DNA from: Atherix ibis
Lineage: Eukaryota > Arthropoda > Insecta > Diptera > Athericidae
Length of the DNA: 64,000 nt
NCBI GenBank assembly: GCA_958298945.1
Contig: OY282607.1
Coordinates: 91,209,270-91,273,269 of the forward strand
Direction: 5' to 3'
Part shown: piece after piece, positions 1 through 11,890 of the stretch
Position numbering within the stretch: the first letter of the stretch is position 1
Layout of the letters: each line of letters begins with the position of its first letter
Translations under genes and position numbers: made by a program
Notes under the pieces: model-generated
Told to the model about the DNA's origin: nothing
Databases searched by the model: none
What the model saw: only the letters and a program-made list of their open reading frames with translations

Positions 1-356
1 CAACTTGCATTGGGATGATTGAGCTTTGGTTGCCACGTCATAACCATAAATCCATAATTCTTCATCAGTTATGACCCTCTGGAGAAAATTTTGGTCTTCG
101 CGGACAGAGTCCAATAGATTGTTAGCAATGTTAATGCGATGCTGTTTTTGGTCGAAATTGAGCAAAAATCAAAGACGAGCCAAAGCACGTGCAAGCAAAG
201 CAGCTGTCAAAAATTAACTGAACATTCAAAATGGCCGAACTTATCGGCATAAGTGAAAGACATGAGTACCAACATAACGCCACAAAAAATTGAAAATCGA
301 ATATACGTAAACCGCGGAAATTCAAAATTGGCGATACTTTTTGAACAGACCTTGTA
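1..356 (-). pseudogene. Mariner-like element, deleted copy cut by window edge (family A)
   Basis: Read on the minus strand, the element begins at 356 with the mariner terminal repeat GGTCTGTTCAAAAAGTATCG, passes through a 5' leader, then enters transposase sequence including FDQKQHRIN-like and RVIT(G)DELW-like blocks (RVITDEELWIYGYDV here) around the first catalytic Asp. The helix-turn-helix half is missing: sequence jumps from the leader straight to the block before the catalytic core, the same junction as in the copy at 21,093-21,756. The rest of the gene lies beyond position 1. It cannot encode a transposase. This family (called A here) also occurs at 19,381, 21,093 and 62,495; its diagnostic motif in complete copies is GVVHHxFLPQGRTVNKEYYL-like. 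Confidence 0.8.
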
Positions 357-742
357 TTGGGTTGTTCGGAAAGTAACTTCGTAATGAAATTATTAGAATA
401 ATACACATTTAAGTAATGAAAAAAAGTTTATTTATTTATTGGCCTTTTTTCTTTAAGTGAATTATTCAATTTGTCCTATTGATGACAGTACACGTCAGAA
501 TTGATCGTTGTGTTGATCGGTAGAAGCTCAAAATTAACGATTCCTTTGAAATCCCATCAAACAGATAGCATAAGATTTTTTTGATGAATATTGGCTTTCG
601 AAGTGCTTTGAGATGGTTCATATTTTCTATTCCAGGATCTTTTGCGCTTAACATTTTTGTAGACAATCCATTTCTCGTCCCCAGTGATGATACGCTTCAA
701 AAATGGATTATTTTCTTGGCGTTTGAGAAGCAAAAAAATATT
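357..742 (-). pseudogene. Mellifera-like mariner remnant
   Basis: The terminal repeat TTGGGTTGTTCGGAAAGTAA starts directly after the TA that ends the preceding mariner. Minus-strand translation gives disconnected transposase blocks ending near ITGDEKW, the first catalytic Asp region, and internal parts are lost. The right limit is where similarity to the longer copy at 16,941-17,962 stops; no second terminal repeat is present. It is a non-coding fossil of the same family as that copy. Confidence 0.75.
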
Positions 743-923
743 GTAAAGTCCTGAGGGACACCGGCGCAGATAGGATAAATTTTAGAATATACAATATTTT
801 CAGCTAACTGAGAGATAGGATTTTAGGATGTAGAAATAACCAAAGGGCAGGTTGCTCGCTGCAGCTTCAAAAGCGTTTTAGGGTGCCATACACGATCGAA
901 AGCGTGCCAAATGTCAAAAAATA

Positions 924-2061
924 CTAGGTGTATAAGTATTTTTTATGAGTTTGACATCTGTCAACATTAATCACTTTGTCAGCAATTTCGTACAACAACA
1001 TACATTTTTCCTTTGGTAAACATGTCTAGTTTTGTGCCAGAAAAAGAGCATATGCGCGAAGCTCTGCTTTTCTGCTTCAATTTGAAGAAATCGGCTGCCG
1101 AATTGTATCGAATCTCAATGTACCGAGATTGGTTTCGTCGGTTCAAAGACGGCAATTTTGACTTGTGGAACAAGAAGCGTGAAAATCGGCCTAGGAAGGT
1201 TGAGGACCATTAATTGCAGGCTCTTTTGGACGAAGACGATACCCAATCGCAAAAAATGCTCGCGGAGCAATTGGGTGTTACTCAATCAGCCATTTCCATG
1301 TATCTGCGTGCCATGAGAAAGATTGAAAATATCGTAAAATGGATGCCGCATGAATTGAACGATAGGCAGATAGAGCGACGCCAAAACACATACGAAATAT
1401 TGCTCGCCAGACGAACAAGAAAGTCGTTTCTGCATCGGATTGTAACAGGCGATGAAAAGTGGATATATTTCGAGAATCCTAAATGCAAGAAATTGTGGGT
1501 TGATCCCGGCCTACCATCAATATCTTCCCCAAGACCAAATCGCTTCAGACGGAAGACGATGCTGTGCGTTTGGTAGGATCAGCAGGGTATCGTCTACTAT
1601 GAGATGTTGAAATCTGGTGAAACTGTTAATGCCCACCGCTACCATCAACAACTGATCAAATTGCACCGTTATCTGCATGAAAAAAGAACGAATTATCAAC
1701 AAAGACATGACTAGCTGATTTTCCTCCACGACAACGCACCATCGCACACGTCAAAAATGGTCCGAAACTACTTGGAGATACTCAACTGTGAGGTGCTATA
1801 CCACCCCGTTTATTCACCCTTCCGACTACCACCAGTTTTCGTCGATAGGCCACGCGCTCGCTGTGCAGCACTTCGATTCTTACGAAGACGTCCGAAAATG
1901 GCTTGATGAGTGGTTTGCCTCGAAAGAGAAGGAATTTTTTTGGCGTGGTATCCACAAATTGCCCGAGAGATGGGAAAAAATGTGTAGATAGTGAGGGCAA
2001 GTACTTTGAATAATTTTTTTTTTTTGACTAAAAAACAGCGGATTAAAGCTTATACACCTGG
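924..2061 (+). pseudogene. Mauritiana-subfamily (Mos1-like) mariner, complete ends, broken gene
   Basis: Terminal repeats CTAGGTGTATAAG (924) and its inverse CTTATACACCTGG (ending 2061) are flanked by TA on both sides, the mariner target duplication. The transposase would start at 1022 (MSSFVPEKEH, as in Mos1) and end near 2008. Visible blocks are the N-terminal HTH (LKKSAAE), the WVPHEL-type linker (here WMPHELND), RIVTGDEKWI with the first catalytic Asp, FLHDNAPSH with the second, and SDYHxFSS with the third (DD34D). The gene is dead: a short deletion after LKKSAAE, a stop after KVEDH (1211), TGG to TAG in the VWWD block (1574), another stop near 1713, and a deletion that removes the YSPDLAPSD core near 1815. 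Length 1138 bp is close to the usual 1.3 kb. Confidence 0.92.
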
Positions 2062-2063
2062 TA

Positions 2064-3115
2064 CGCCTACTTATTATTTGGTAAAGTTCCATTCAATTTA
2101 TGTTTCAACGTGAACTATACCAAAAATGTTATCAATTTTTCTTGTACCTGCTTTTAAGTTAGCCATATCCTTTTTGGGTCTTTTATTTGTGCTATTATAT
2201 TTACTACCTGTTTTTAAGTTAGCCAAATCCTTTTTGTTTTAATATGTTTACCATACGATTTCGTAGGATAAACATATTAAAATAAAAAAAAAATTTAAAA
2301 AAAACTAGTTTAATTTAAAATAAAAAACTTTTAGATCAAAAAAAAAATTTTAAAAAGAAACACAAGGAAACATATTTAAACATTAAATTTTAAATATAAT
2401 TTTCTAGGGCATATGAAATTAAAGAAGTTTGAAAGGCAAAATATTTTTAAAAAAATGCACACAAATTTTAAGAAATAAACTTTCAGTTTTATTATCTAGC
2501 AGCTGACTGTACTGTACCAAAAATGGTGTATAAATATTTAAAAATACCAGAGTATGTGTATGCTGTACAAATGGTGATTTGGTAAAAGGTCATTTTTTTG
2601 TTGTTGTTGGCTAAATAAAATTTTTTTTCTCATACAATATCGACTAACAAAAGAGTGAATTGTACAAGGAAAATTGAGACATCGGCGCTTCCACAATATA
2701 ACAGAACATACGCTATGATAATACAAAGAATAATTTGTTTGGATGGTCAGCGAAAATTGATCTGATCAGATCAGATCAGAAAAGCAATTTTGCATCACCA
2801 AATTTGTAAATGTTAATATTAATGCTATTCGGCAGTATGAGTATTAAATCGGCGCCATTTAAAAAATATAATAATCGCTGATAACAACAATATTGAAATG
2901 TTCCACCGAAATAATCAAATGTTTGTCTGTGAAGGGAAAGGGGAGGGGGGGGGGGGTGTGTGACAGTTCTGACAGGGATGGTAGTGTTTGTTCAAAATAA
3001 ATATTTGAAAAATCAAATGAAACTCAACCAATTTTGATATTATGGAAATTTGGAATTTTTTTTCTTATTAGATTAAAATCATAGAAATGGTTTTTCTTTT
3101 CTTATTTTAATAAAA
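2064..3115. other. AT-rich stretch without a recognised gene
   Basis: I see no supported gene. Small structures: an exact 60-bp spaced duplication (2145-2176 and 2205-2236), overlapping GATCA repeats at about 2758-2780, a CAA/TTG-rich run near 2600, and a purine tract with 10 or more G at about 2935-2957. Confidence 0.5.
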
Positions 3116-3250
3116 CTACGTCCATGAAGTGATCGCAGTCGGCATTGGTTCATCACAATACCTACAAATGTTTGTGGTGGTATTTCTAGACGCGTATTTA
3201 TTGTAGAAACATTTGTAAGCATTACCGCATAAATAAATTTTCGAACGTCA
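3116..3250 (-). other. Cysteine-rich reading frame, unrecognised
   Basis: Between a stop at about 3247 and TAG at 3116-3118 the minus strand reads about 43 codons with four cysteines, including IYLCGNAYKCFYNKY and later ICRYCDEP. Spacing of Cys pairs recalls a small zinc-binding segment, but I cannot place it in a family and no splice partner is identified. It could be a terminal exon, a fossil, or chance. Confidence 0.2.
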
Positions 3251-3689
3251 ATTTGAGAGGATGTAACGAGGAGCATGGTCGATGTTTTCTCCTTTTTTTT
3301 TGTTTTGTTTTGATTATGTGGGGTGAATGACTAAAAATAAATACTTTTAAATTGATTTTTTTCTTCAGAATATTTGTTTCTGATCGTAAAAATAGTTTCT
3401 TATCATGAACAGAATAATTACTAGTCGATTTTTTTCTTACTGTACGAGTATGTACCCTTATAGATAGGGAGGGGGCTTTATGAGAATTGTCAGATGTTAA
3501 AATATACCATGTTCTTGTACAGTCACTCACTAAAGTATAAATATTTATTCATATTTAGAAGAAAAATACTTTTTTTTTGTTTATTTGGGGTATAAAAAAT
3601 TAAAGAAGTAAAATATATTTAAAAAGTACTTTCTTATTATTTAGTTAAAGAAATTTAATAAGAAATGTAATCATTTGAACAAGAATAAA

Positions 3690-4513
3690 TCTATATAAAA
3701 ATGAATGTCCGTTTTTGTGTGAGGCTTATAGACTCGAAAACTATGCATAAAATCATACTGAACCATTATACCAATTTGTTCATTGAGTCTTGAGAATGGT
3801 TTCTATATAGTTCCGACACCCCTCCGGTAGGTGGTGGTAGCTGTATATGCCAATTTTCAAACACATTAGCTGTAATCGATTGGGGCAAGTTTCCTACTGT
3901 GCAGTAGTTGTAGCTGTCATCATCTACTGTACCTCGAAAAAACGAGTAGATTGTCGCAGTAGTTGCGCATACTATTTAGGGTGGGGAAATTTTAGTTCCC
4001 GAACTGGAAATAGATGGCTTAGCGGGTTCGTTAGTTATGTTGAAGTGTCAAATTTTTGTTTTTATTGTTTATTTTTGAGTAAAAACAGTTTTTATTGTTT
4101 ATGTGTGAATAAACTCAGTATTGTTGTTGACTATTTTGAGGTTATATTTTACTGCTGTCAGTAAATTGTCCATTTTATTGAGAATCTACTGCGAACTACT
4201 GCACAGTAGCAAAATTGGTCCAATCGAATACAGCTAAAAACAGAATTGTAAGTATTAGTAGAACTGTTTGTATTCCAATTTTTCAACAATAATGCATCTT
4301 ATTTTGCATTTAGATTTTTAGTGCACACTGTTTAGGAACACCAAAATAATTTTGAGGTTAGTTATCATTTCAAAAACGGCAATCGGTTAGCAAAAAAACT
4401 CAAGAGAGGTAAAATTGTTCAATTATTTTATATCTACTAATAGCATAAACTAAAAAAACATGTTTTAATTTTAATTGAATAAGGCCGAGCAACGCCGGGC
4501 AACGGGTAGCTAG
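3690..4513. mobile_element. Helitron-like non-autonomous element
   Basis: The 5' side starts TCTATATAAAAATGAATG, directly after an A. The 3' side ends with a GC-rich stretch (GCCGAGCAACGCCGGGCAAC) followed by GGTAGCTAG and then T. A|TC...CTAG|T is the boundary pattern of Helitrons, and AT-rich insect Helitrons often have this type of start. No Rep/helicase gene is present. About 370 bp of its length is a younger MITE at 3868-4235. Calling it a Helitron rests on ends only; a SINE is the alternative. Confidence 0.5.
3868..4235. mobile_element. Harbinger-type MITE, copy 1
   Basis: The ends AGCTGTAATCGATTGG and the inverse of CCAATCGAATACAGCT form long terminal inverted repeats that continue into a second matched block (CTACTGTGCAGTAGTT). 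The interior (about 3985-4190) is shared with the MITE at 55,587-55,956 and with the subterminal parts of the Harbinger at 28,404-31,071: TTTTAGTTCCCGAA and GGCTTAGCGGGTTCGTT are landmarks. Length 368 bp. It has no coding capacity and would need Harbinger proteins in trans. It sits inside the Helitron-like element. Confidence 0.8.
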
Positions 4514-4529
4514 TACTAAATAAAAATAT

Positions 4530-5990
4530 ACTTTTATTATTGTAATAAATAGACTAGTTTTCAGTAAAAAATAGTGAAATTTATTAGAAGGAAAACAATG
4601 GAGAAATAATCCGATAAGGAACAAGATTTATGCAAGGTATTGTTATAAAGAGTTTGCTGCGAATAATTGATAACTTTTCAAAAATTCTCCTTAAAAATAA
4701 CACAGGTTCATACAACCATGTTGAAAAGTGGCTTTCTCTACTAAAGGATTGATTGGTAGCAGATATTGAAACATTTGACGAGGATGAGGTCATGCATCTT
4801 GGTGATGACGGTGAAGTTTTTGAAGACTTTGGGGCTTTTGTCTCCGAAGAGTCTACCAATAACTTATCTAGAGCATCAAACTTCAGCTCGCAACACTATT
4901 CGTTAGAAATATGGCCCTCATAGAAGTAGCGGAACACTGCCAGTTCCGACTACATTTAGGTTTTTTTTTTAATCAGCAAAATCCTATTAAAATAACAAAC
5001 AGGTCTTATGGAAAAATGCAATATCGAAAGAATTTTACGTATTTCTGGAGATTTTCATTAGATCAGGTACAAAAAATACTAATACCGAACGAAACTGCAC
5101 ACGCTTTATACCGAGTGCTTTAGGAATATTCTCAGTTTTATCCGACAAGAGTCTTATGGACAATGTAAAATTCAAATTTATCGAAATAATAATAAATCTA
5201 CAAAGTGCTTGACAATCGGACAAACAGATTTTTCGATATCGTTGAAGAAACAAATTTACTCAATATAATCCATCACCAAAACTAACAAAATACAAAACGA
5301 AGCATGTGTCTTTGAAAATTCCTATAATTGAAAATAAAATAGTAATAAATAAATATCTACTTTACTGACAATCATATCAATTTTATATTGTATATTTATA
5401 AAACCAATCCGAAAAAATTTTTTTTTTATTAATATATTTTACTTTCATTTAAGCGTGAATACTATTTGGGGCAGAATGGGAAGTACTTAGCTATTCAATT
5501 ATTGAAACAAGCGTATAGTTCCATTTTAATATAAAATATCAACAATTAAAGATGATAATATTAAAATTGTAAAATTATAATTTAATAAATGAATATTGTA
5601 TAAAACGGGTATCTGATAGGATTTTTTTATTCTGTTAAAAAATCAGGGTACCCAGTTGTTGGCAGAAGGGTTAAGGGCAACGATGTGAGCTATTTAATAC
5701 TATTTGCATACTTTAATAATCATTTTCTTAAAATACTAGTGTAAACAAAAACTACAATATTAAAATAAAATAATTATTATCTTAACACTTTTACCTTTTG
5801 AAAATTACAGAAAGGATTAAGCTTAGCCAAAACGCTTGAATCATTTTTCTTCACAGAAGTTGCTTGGGCCAAAAAAAGGACAAAAATTAAAACGGCAGCT
5901 ACAAAATTGTCTATTATTTGTTTATTTAAATATTTTTTTCAATATATTTTTTTAAATATTTTTAATAGAAATTGAATTTAAAAAAAAAAC
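4530..5990. other. No recognised gene; one coding-like fossil
   Basis: Mostly AT-rich. On the plus strand at about 4755-4890 there is an open, acidic stretch reading ETFDEDEVMHLGDDGEVF followed by a Ser/Asn-rich run, and a further short open frame at 4911-5123. They look like decayed coding sequence in different frames, but I do not recognise a family. Confidence 0.35.
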
Positions 5991-6128
5991 TAATTCGCTG
6001 CAAGAAGTTTTTGGGACGCATTCCCTCATTTTGTACTGGCACCTTCAGACCAAAATGTATACCAGATAGTCATTTTCCGCGGATACAATGGCTTCTCCGC
6101 GGATACAATAGCTTCTCCAAAAAAAACT

Positions 6129-6755
6129 GAAAAGCGATCAAATTTATTTACCGTGACTGTAATCCCATTTTAACGTCAACGTCAAAGTAAGCGACACTGT
6201 CGGTAGGCGAGCTTCACAGAACAACTTATAAAAATTATAAAAAACGCTATCCTAATTCGATGCTGCCTTGCAGTAATTGAGAGCCTGACGCAACTATTGC
6301 AGGAGCAGCAGTTGACAGTAATGCTGAGCATTTTTGAGTTGAAATCGTTGCTGCACGACTTCGCTGAGTGTAAACCTTGTAGCAGCAACTAAGAGACTTT
6401 CGCTCTGTTTATAAGTGAACTTCTTTGATTTTCTGTTGTTGCCGCTAGAATATTTATTGTAGTTTCCGCTAGGGTATTTTTTACAGTTGCCACTAGGATT
6501 TAGTTTGCAGTTGCTACAAAAATATACTTGCTGAAAAACTCGATTTTATTTTAAAAAAATCTTAAAATTTATTGAATTTATTTACATGTCCACCAGGCGA
6601 AAAATGAGTTTCATTTTGTTTCGAAAATCACGAAACGTAGCTAAGGAAAAATTACTAATTTTGAAGAAAGTTTATAAAATTTAAACGTGATCCAAAATAT
6701 AAAATGGCGAAATTTATTATAAACAAATATTATTTTGAATGATATATTTATTTGA
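6129..6755. repeat. Unclassified interspersed repeat R1, uninterrupted copy
   Basis: This block matches 28,050-33,890 over its length once the insertions there are removed. Shared landmarks include TTTTAACGTCAACGTCAAAG, GAGAGCCTGACGCAACTATT, GAACTTCTTTGATTTTCTGT and TTATTATAAACAAATATTAT. No terminal inverted repeat, target duplication or coding frame was found, so the class is unknown. It provides the empty-site reference for the nested insertions in the second copy. Confidence 0.75.
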
Positions 6756-6777
6756 CAGATGTTACATTTATTGTAAC

Positions 6778-7800
6778 GGGTGTTTTTTTGTTGTTGTTTG
6801 GTTTTTTAAATTTTTATTTTTGACAGATCACATATAACACGTGACGTATGTCAAAGTCAAAAGTGCTTAGTTAGCATTGCAATTTCATCATACAAAGACT
6901 TACACTCGAACAACGTTTACAAAATATTGAATTTTATTATTAAAATTCCTGCTCCCTAAAAATGTGTTTCGCTCACTTCGACCATTTTATGTTCATTGCC
7001 ATAATCGGAGCTATTGAGGAAGCGATTCAAGCCATAGTGACCAAATTTTATAGCAAATTTACGTTACTGGACATCAAACCACCAACCCGTGTGCATACAG
7101 AGGAAAATATTGCTGCCATAGTGTCCAGTGTTTATGAAGACCGCTATTTGTTACGGTATTGTGTTACTCGACTATGTGGAATACTTTATGCAAGGGTCTT
7201 GATCTGAAAGCGTATAAAATACAGCTCGTGCAAGAACTGACGCCGAACGCCCTGCTAAAGTGTCGAATATTCGGTGAATGTGGGCCTTAGAACAACTTGA
7301 TAAAAATCGGTTCTTTTACCAAAAAATTGCATTTAGCGACGAAGTACTTTTCTTATTAAATGGGTATGTGGATAGCAAAAACTTGTCACAATTGGTCGGA
7401 TTAAAAACAACAAATGGCAAAACAAGAATTTCCATTGAATCCAGAAAAATGCACTGTTTCGGTGAAGTCGTCAATGAACTTTTTTTAAACCCAAAATGCA
7501 TCTGGTCGACATGCGGCTTCATCAAAACGGCACTACATGCCACATAGCACGCGAAACATTGCACATAGTGAGAGATGAGTTTGGTAAGCAATTTATCTCA
7601 TGTGACTATTTTTTAATAAAGCTATGTGAAGTCAGTTATCTATGCCGACAAACCAGCATCACTACACATGTTATTAGCGAGATACCAGCTGAGATACTCC
7701 AAAAAATGTTTGAAAATTGGACCTTTGGCATGAATCACTTAAAACGTAGTCGTGGCCAACATTTACATGAAATAATCTTTAATAAGTAAATGGTAAGCAT
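6778..7800 (+). pseudogene. Degraded ITm transposase (Tc1/mariner superfamily, GYVNKQN type)
   Basis: The left end is marked by GGGTGTTTTTTTG. Blocks in order: PPTRVHTEENIAAIV (linker after the N-terminal HTH, about 7078), YKIQLVQEL (about 7215), WALEQLDKNRFFYQKIAFSD with the first catalytic Asp (about 7280-7343), then LNGYVD, QNGTTCH (about 7508) near the second acidic residue, and the C-terminal LKRSRGQHLHEIIFNK ending with a stop at 7787-7789. Order and motifs fit the insect IS630-Tc1-mariner group annotated as transposable-element transposase. Frames change at least three times and a central part is missing. No right terminal repeat was found. Confidence 0.8.
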
Positions 7801-9410
7801 TGATTTATCGAATCAAATAAATATTCTATGATTTTTTTGGGATATTTTGAAATTTTCTGTTTTTTTTCTGGAAATTTGAGAACCAAACACGATTTCACAT
7901 AATACGTCATCTTCTAGGAATACGAGTCGGGCTGCCAGTTCTTATTTTCTACTTTAAAGATTTCTTATTAATTTTATTAATTATCTAATTGGTAATGAAT
8001 TATATCATATTTTTTTTAAAGGTAAATTTGTACATTTTTAATTATTATTTATTATTAAGGAAATTACAATTATTTTTTATGAAAATATCCTCATCGATTA
8101 GTTTTTAACATAACCAAAATTAGAAAATGCATTTCTTCTCGAATAGAAAGTTTTTTCTCTTATTTCTTAAGTAAAACCAAATTAATAAAAAAAACAACAA
8201 TAAATTAAGTTCAACACACGCTATTATCATGGAATTGATGACACAAATTAAAACAATTACGAGCAATTCTGAAAATGCGTACGTACACTTGCTTCTGTCA
8301 ATAACCGTGTACTTTTGCCGCTGACTGTATGCAGTCTAACTTCAGTGGAGACACACAATCATATATAACCGGCGTGTGAGGTTTGTGAAAAAAATTTTTA
8401 GTGAAAAAATTTTCTAATTTCTTTTGAAAAAAAAAAAAAAAATTGGAATTGCTTTTGATAAAAAATTTTGATAAGATTACAAATGAACAATTTAAAAATA
8501 GTTTTTCATCATACAAATACAATATTAAATAATATAAATTGGAGCTTATAAGCATGCATGTGCGTACGACCATAATGTTTTCGTATTATTGGTTATGTGA
8601 GTTAGGTGGGGGGGGCGGGTTTTTGATTTCCCTCAAAAGGGAAAATATCACTCACTGTGGATCATATAGAAATTCCTCAATAAATTGGTTAATTACTTTT
8701 TTACAGAACTTTTTGTGTTTTAGTACAGAACTTTTTGTATTTTTATAATTATTGACTTTATTTATAGTTAAACAATTTGCGTTGACGTAGGCGTGTGCAC
8801 AGTAGTGGATCATGACGTATAATTATTATACTAAAATATAAGTATTATCGTTAATTATTATTTTTGTTGTTTTTTTTTTTTTTTTTTTGTTATGTTGCTG
8901 GTTTTGTTAATCCATAATTACTGATTAAAGTTCATGCCAGATGGATGGGGTTAGAGCTAGATCGGTGTCACTGGTAGATTATGTCACCACCCACCAACAA
9001 ACAACAGATCATTCCCATGGTCACATGTGTTTTGCACACTGTAGGCCAAAAGTATGCCAAGATCTTTGTTAACAACAAATTCTGTACAAATCTTTAGTTA
9101 AAATCTTAATAAATCGAAAACAATTTATTATATCTTAAGGATGTGTTGTATTATAAAAATATGTGGTATATAAGAATAAAAAAAACCACTTTAAATATTT
9201 TATTATTTCTTGAAATATTATAAAAAAGATGTCGTAATTTGTATTTAGGTTTTGCTCTTTTTAACCATAACAGGATAAGTGCAATTACCAAGTTTTATGA
9301 TGCTGTTTAGGGGAAGTCCGACTAATTTACTTTTTCACTATGCCTAAACATTATCCTGTATAGATATAAATCTGAGGATAAACCGTACCATTATGCTTAT
9401 GATTTGCTGA
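7801..9410. other. No recognised gene
   Basis: AT-rich DNA with homopolymers (T-run at 8870-8888, G-run near 8606). A 20-base block at 9037-9056 resembles a Tc1-type terminal repeat and is discussed with 13,419-13,437. Confidence 0.5.
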
Positions 9411-9416
9411 TGTAAT

Positions 9417-9788
9417 TCATATTCTACTATTCAATATAAAATTTTTGGAAAAATATGAGTGGAGTAAAACAAGCGAAAAATAAATAACAAAATCGAAAAA
9501 ACACAAGTGGTTGTTTGGTGTGATGTGTTTTTGCAGATGCAATTCATACGATCCCGACAATAATGCGTGGTACAAAAAGCCTAACAGTGCTTTAGGGGTG
9601 CGAATCCTGAAATTCTGGTAGGTGTTCCTACGGGAACTTGAAAGAAAGGTCGCTCCAAATTTAGAGTAATCTGTTTTAAATGCGAACCCGGGGTCAGGGG
9701 CCACCCATTCTTTGGCAGAGTGGTTTGACATTGTCAAGACCCTAAGGACTGCCAAGAATGGAGCTGCAGACGTTAGAAAGTTTTGCAC
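9417..9788 (-). other. Unrecognised open frame of 123 codons
   Basis: An open frame with moderate composition in an otherwise AT-rich area. No domain is recognisable, and the C-terminal third is low-complexity hydrophobic. The opposite strand has an equally complex but interrupted reading (WYKKPNSALGVRILKFW near 9570). More likely decayed transposon sequence than a host gene. Confidence 0.15.
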
Positions 9789-9799
9789 GCTCTACAATA

Positions 9800-11890
9800 A
9801 GTTCCATCGATTTTCCTATTTTAATCCACTCATTTGCTTAGCTTAACCATGAGGGTGGGTGGATTAAAAGAACAAGGCAGAGACATAAAAATAATTAATT
9901 TAATAGATAAAATTTTAATATTTATCTAAAGTTGAAAAAATCAAGTTCTATTAAACAAGTTGAAATATAAAAACATTGAAAACATTCCTGAAATTAATTT
10001 AAAGTTTGGTCTGTTATTGTTACTTTATTTAATGAAGTTAAATCCGAGCATTTTATAGCAGCTAAGTATAAAATTTTATAGGATTGCGTTCATAGAACTA
10101 TAGAACTCGTTGTAATTGGACGGGAGTGTATCAGAGTTTACCACGATCTGGCGGGACTAAAATTATTAGTTCAAACGAGGATCCTAGTCCTAATAAATAA
10201 AATCCATATCAACGCAGTGTCCCTAACAATGGTAAAAAAGGCGATTGAGAACTGCTGGTCCTATTTGATAAGGAAATTAAACATTATTACAACCTGAAAA
10301 TAAAAAATAAAACTATTGAATTGGGATTTGTTTCCTTAAAATTGGATTGCTAACGGATGAGTTAAAATTCCAAATTTTTGGGTCCAAAAAAAAAATCTAC
10401 GTACGTCGGAGTGATTTTCTACGAAAGGATTGGAAATAATGTAAAGACTATCTACAACATTAAAAATATTTTTCGAAAATAAACCGGATAAAAATTCTTT
10501 GAAATTATTTTTCAAAAAAAAACGATATTTTTAAAAATATTTTTCGAAAATAAACCGCATAAAAATTCTTTGAAATGAACAAGACAGAAAAGAGATAACG
10601 ATCCTTATGCAATGCTGGAATATTATTTCAAAGTTAATTAATCGAATGTCTAGAATTGTTATCAAATAAAAAAAAAGTTTTTGTCGACGTTTTTTTTTTA
10701 TATTGTAGTTTTAATTCGATAATATTATAATTAATGCATAAAAATAATATTTTTGTTTGTTTGCATATTTAAGATCAAAATTACAATAAAATAATTTCTA
10801 AGAAAAATTAATACGAGTAGTTTTGTTCATTTTAATTTCTAAGTTTTATTATATTTCACCCACAAAACCAAAGGTTTATGAAAAAAATTGAAAATTAAAT
10901 TTAAAAAATTAATTTTTATTAAATTTTTACTTGACCTATTACCATCATTCAAGGTTGAGCTCAGCCACTTAGACATGGTCCTACGCTAATTCTCAAAAAC
11001 TACTTTCCTTTTTCAATGTAAAGTTGAATTTCCTGATCCTGCTATGCAATATCATCAAATTGTATTTTAATATGGTAAAAATAAAAAATACATTTTAGGT
11101 ACTCATGTTACTTGAAATAATAGCAAACAACAATAAAAAATAATTTTGTCATATTTAAGTTTATAAAATAAATAAAATTTAAAAAAAAAACAATATTTTT
11201 TCGTTGGTTCATTTTAATTGTCCGAGTTTTATTTAATTTTGTCCAGAAAACCAATTTTTTTAATTTATTTCGAAAAAGGATAAATTAATTAAATTCCAAT
11301 TGATAATCTAAAATAATTTTTTTGTAAAAATTCCATTGGCATAGCATAATTTTTCCCTCCTGAATATTTACATAATGATAATTAATTAGTTTTTTTCGTA
11401 GTAGTTAAATAAAATTGAATTATTTGCGAATATATTTTTTTGATCATTTACTAAATATTTGAAAATTAAAAATTAAAATAATAAAAAGAACAATTTATTT
11501 ATTTAGTTCAAAATTAATTAACAATTTTTTTTCTTAAATTTAACTAAATTTGCTTCAATTTATTAAATATTTTGAGTCCAGTGTGCATTAACAAATTTTT
11601 AGTTTTTTCCTTTCGTATATATACAATAGTTTTGAGTAATATTTAAATAATTTAATTGATTAAATAAGTATATCGATCATAGATGTCCTCTATTTAATAT
11701 TTAACCAATTTAGAGAATTTAGCATTAACAATCTGGCATTATCTTTATTTATTTACTTTTAAAATTATTCGCAGCGCTCTATTTGTGCAACTTTTGCAAT
11801 CTGTTCATCATTTCTCTATTCCATATAAAAATAATTGATGAGCACAGTACTCAAAATTTGGTTTAATTTTTCTCATTGTATATATTAATT
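9800..11890. other. AT-rich, no gene; one 71-bp tandem duplication
   Basis: Nothing coding is supported. A 71-bp direct duplication starts at 10,461 and again at 10,532 (landmark TTTTTCGAAAATAAACCG, followed by AAAAATTCTTTGAAAT). Confidence 0.5.

Noticed and set aside
2758..2780. GATC-rich run as a replication or methylation signal
   Set aside because: A short simple repeat; GATC clusters have no such role in insect DNA.
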